12,513 nucleotides of DNA, taken from Spirochaetota bacterium. Lineage in GTDB: Bacteria; Spirochaetota; Spirochaetia; Treponematales; Treponemataceae. Below, piece by piece: positions 12,171-12,513 of this stretch. The first letter of the stretch is position 1; each line of letters starts with the position of its first letter. Both the position numbers and the translations under genes were made by a program. Under the pieces are notes generated by a model. The model was not told the origin of the DNA. It ran no database searches and was given only the letters and a program-made list of their open reading frames with translations. The stretch is taken from positions 1 to 12,513 of the forward strand of contig JAKPSR010000416.1 in assembly GCA_029571425.1 (NCBI GenBank), in the 5' to 3' direction.

Positions 12171-12513
12171 GCACGGCGAGGAAGGCCGACTGCGGGAGCT
12201 CGACGTCCCCGACCATCTTCATGCGCTTCTTTCCCTCTTTCTGCTTCTCGAGCAGCTTTCGCTTCCGGGTGATGTCGCCGCCGTAGCACTTGGCGAGGAC
12301 GTCCTTGCGGACTGGGTTAACGGTCTCGCGCGCGATGATATGGCTCCCGATCGCGCCCTGGATGGCGATCTTGAACTGCTGGCGCGTTATCTCTTCCTTC
12401 AACTGCTCGCAGACGTGGCGGGCCTTGTCGTAGGCGTTCCCCTTGAACGCGAGCTGCGAGAGGGCGTCGACCGGCTTCCCGTTTATCAGGATGTCGATCT
12501 TGACGAGCTCGGT
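12151..12513 (-). CDS. lepA: Elongation factor 4 (LepA), C-terminal 120 residues, cut by window edge
   Basis: Only the 3' end is in the window; the reading frame stays open to base 12513. The visible part has the LepA-specific C-terminal domain. It includes KIDILINGKPVDALS, a RQQFKIAIQGAIGSHIIARE stretch, VRKDVLAKCYGGDITRKRK, LLEKQKEGKKRMK and VELPQSAFLAVLK. EF4 is a translational GTPase that acts on stalled ribosomes; the G domain lies outside the window. The segment starting at 12402 is not a separate gene: the codon there is an internal TTG (leucine). The stop at 12151-12153 lies inside the 3' end of the convergent MptE-like gene (20-base overlap). Confidence 0.97.
   Translation of the reverse strand, partial: TELVKIDILINGKPVDALSQLAFKGNAYDKARHVCEQLKEEITRQQFKIAIQGAIGSHIIARETVNPVRKDVLAKCYGGDITRKRKLLEKQKEGKKRMKMVGDVELPQSAFLAVLKTKEE

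Noticed and set aside
1..12513. CRISPR array, insertion sequence or rRNA
   Set aside because: No regularly spaced repeats, transposase motifs, terminal inverted repeats of insertion-sequence type or rRNA-like segments were found by eye.

Overview
The window is GC-rich bacterial chromosome, densely coded on both strands. It carries ten complete protein genes, the 3' end of one more, and three tRNA genes. I see no phage structural genes, transposase, CRISPR array or rRNA. A spirochaete (Treponema/Spirochaetales group) is the best guess. The clues are a eukaryote-type CDP-alcohol (choline/ethanolamine) phosphotransferase, known from treponemes; an MptE-like/DUF115 protein of the kind found near motility functions; a PpiD/SurA-like chaperone; and a lipoprotein-dependent TrpXYZ-like ABC transporter. 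This is inferred from gene content, not from an alignment.

Left part (1-3835): a tRNA-Leu(UAA) with its own promoter converges on a minus-strand HAD phosphatase of the sucrose-phosphatase subfamily. Next comes a plus-strand operon for an ABC importer: lipoprotein binding protein, LivH-like permease, ATPase. It has a good sigma70-type promoter and ends at a strong hairpin shared with the convergent gene to its right.

Middle (3836-7070): on the minus strand lies an unrecognised exported protein of 222 residues, with its own near-consensus promoter and terminator. A two-gene lipid/membrane unit follows: CDP-alcohol phosphotransferase, then a DedA-family protein. A 241-base AT-rich spacer with several small inverted repeats separates this unit from a plus-strand exported rhodanese.

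Regulatory module (7076-8641): a GTG-started XRE/S24 (LexA- or cI-like, probably self-cleaving) repressor is divergent from a DUF72 (YecE-like) gene. The 141 bases between them hold two face-to-face, overlapping promoters. Three copies of one 7-base half-site (GTGTTAT/ATAACAC) lie across both predicted start points. This looks like a compact inducible switch and is the most interesting structure in the window.

Right part (8641-12513): tRNA-Pro(CGG) and tRNA-Asp(GUC) lie on the minus strand, each followed by its own terminator. A plus-strand pair follows, a membrane-anchored PpiD/SurA-like folding factor and an MptE-like/DUF115 protein eight bases downstream. The second gene overlaps by 20 bases the 3' end of convergent lepA (elongation factor 4), which runs off the window.
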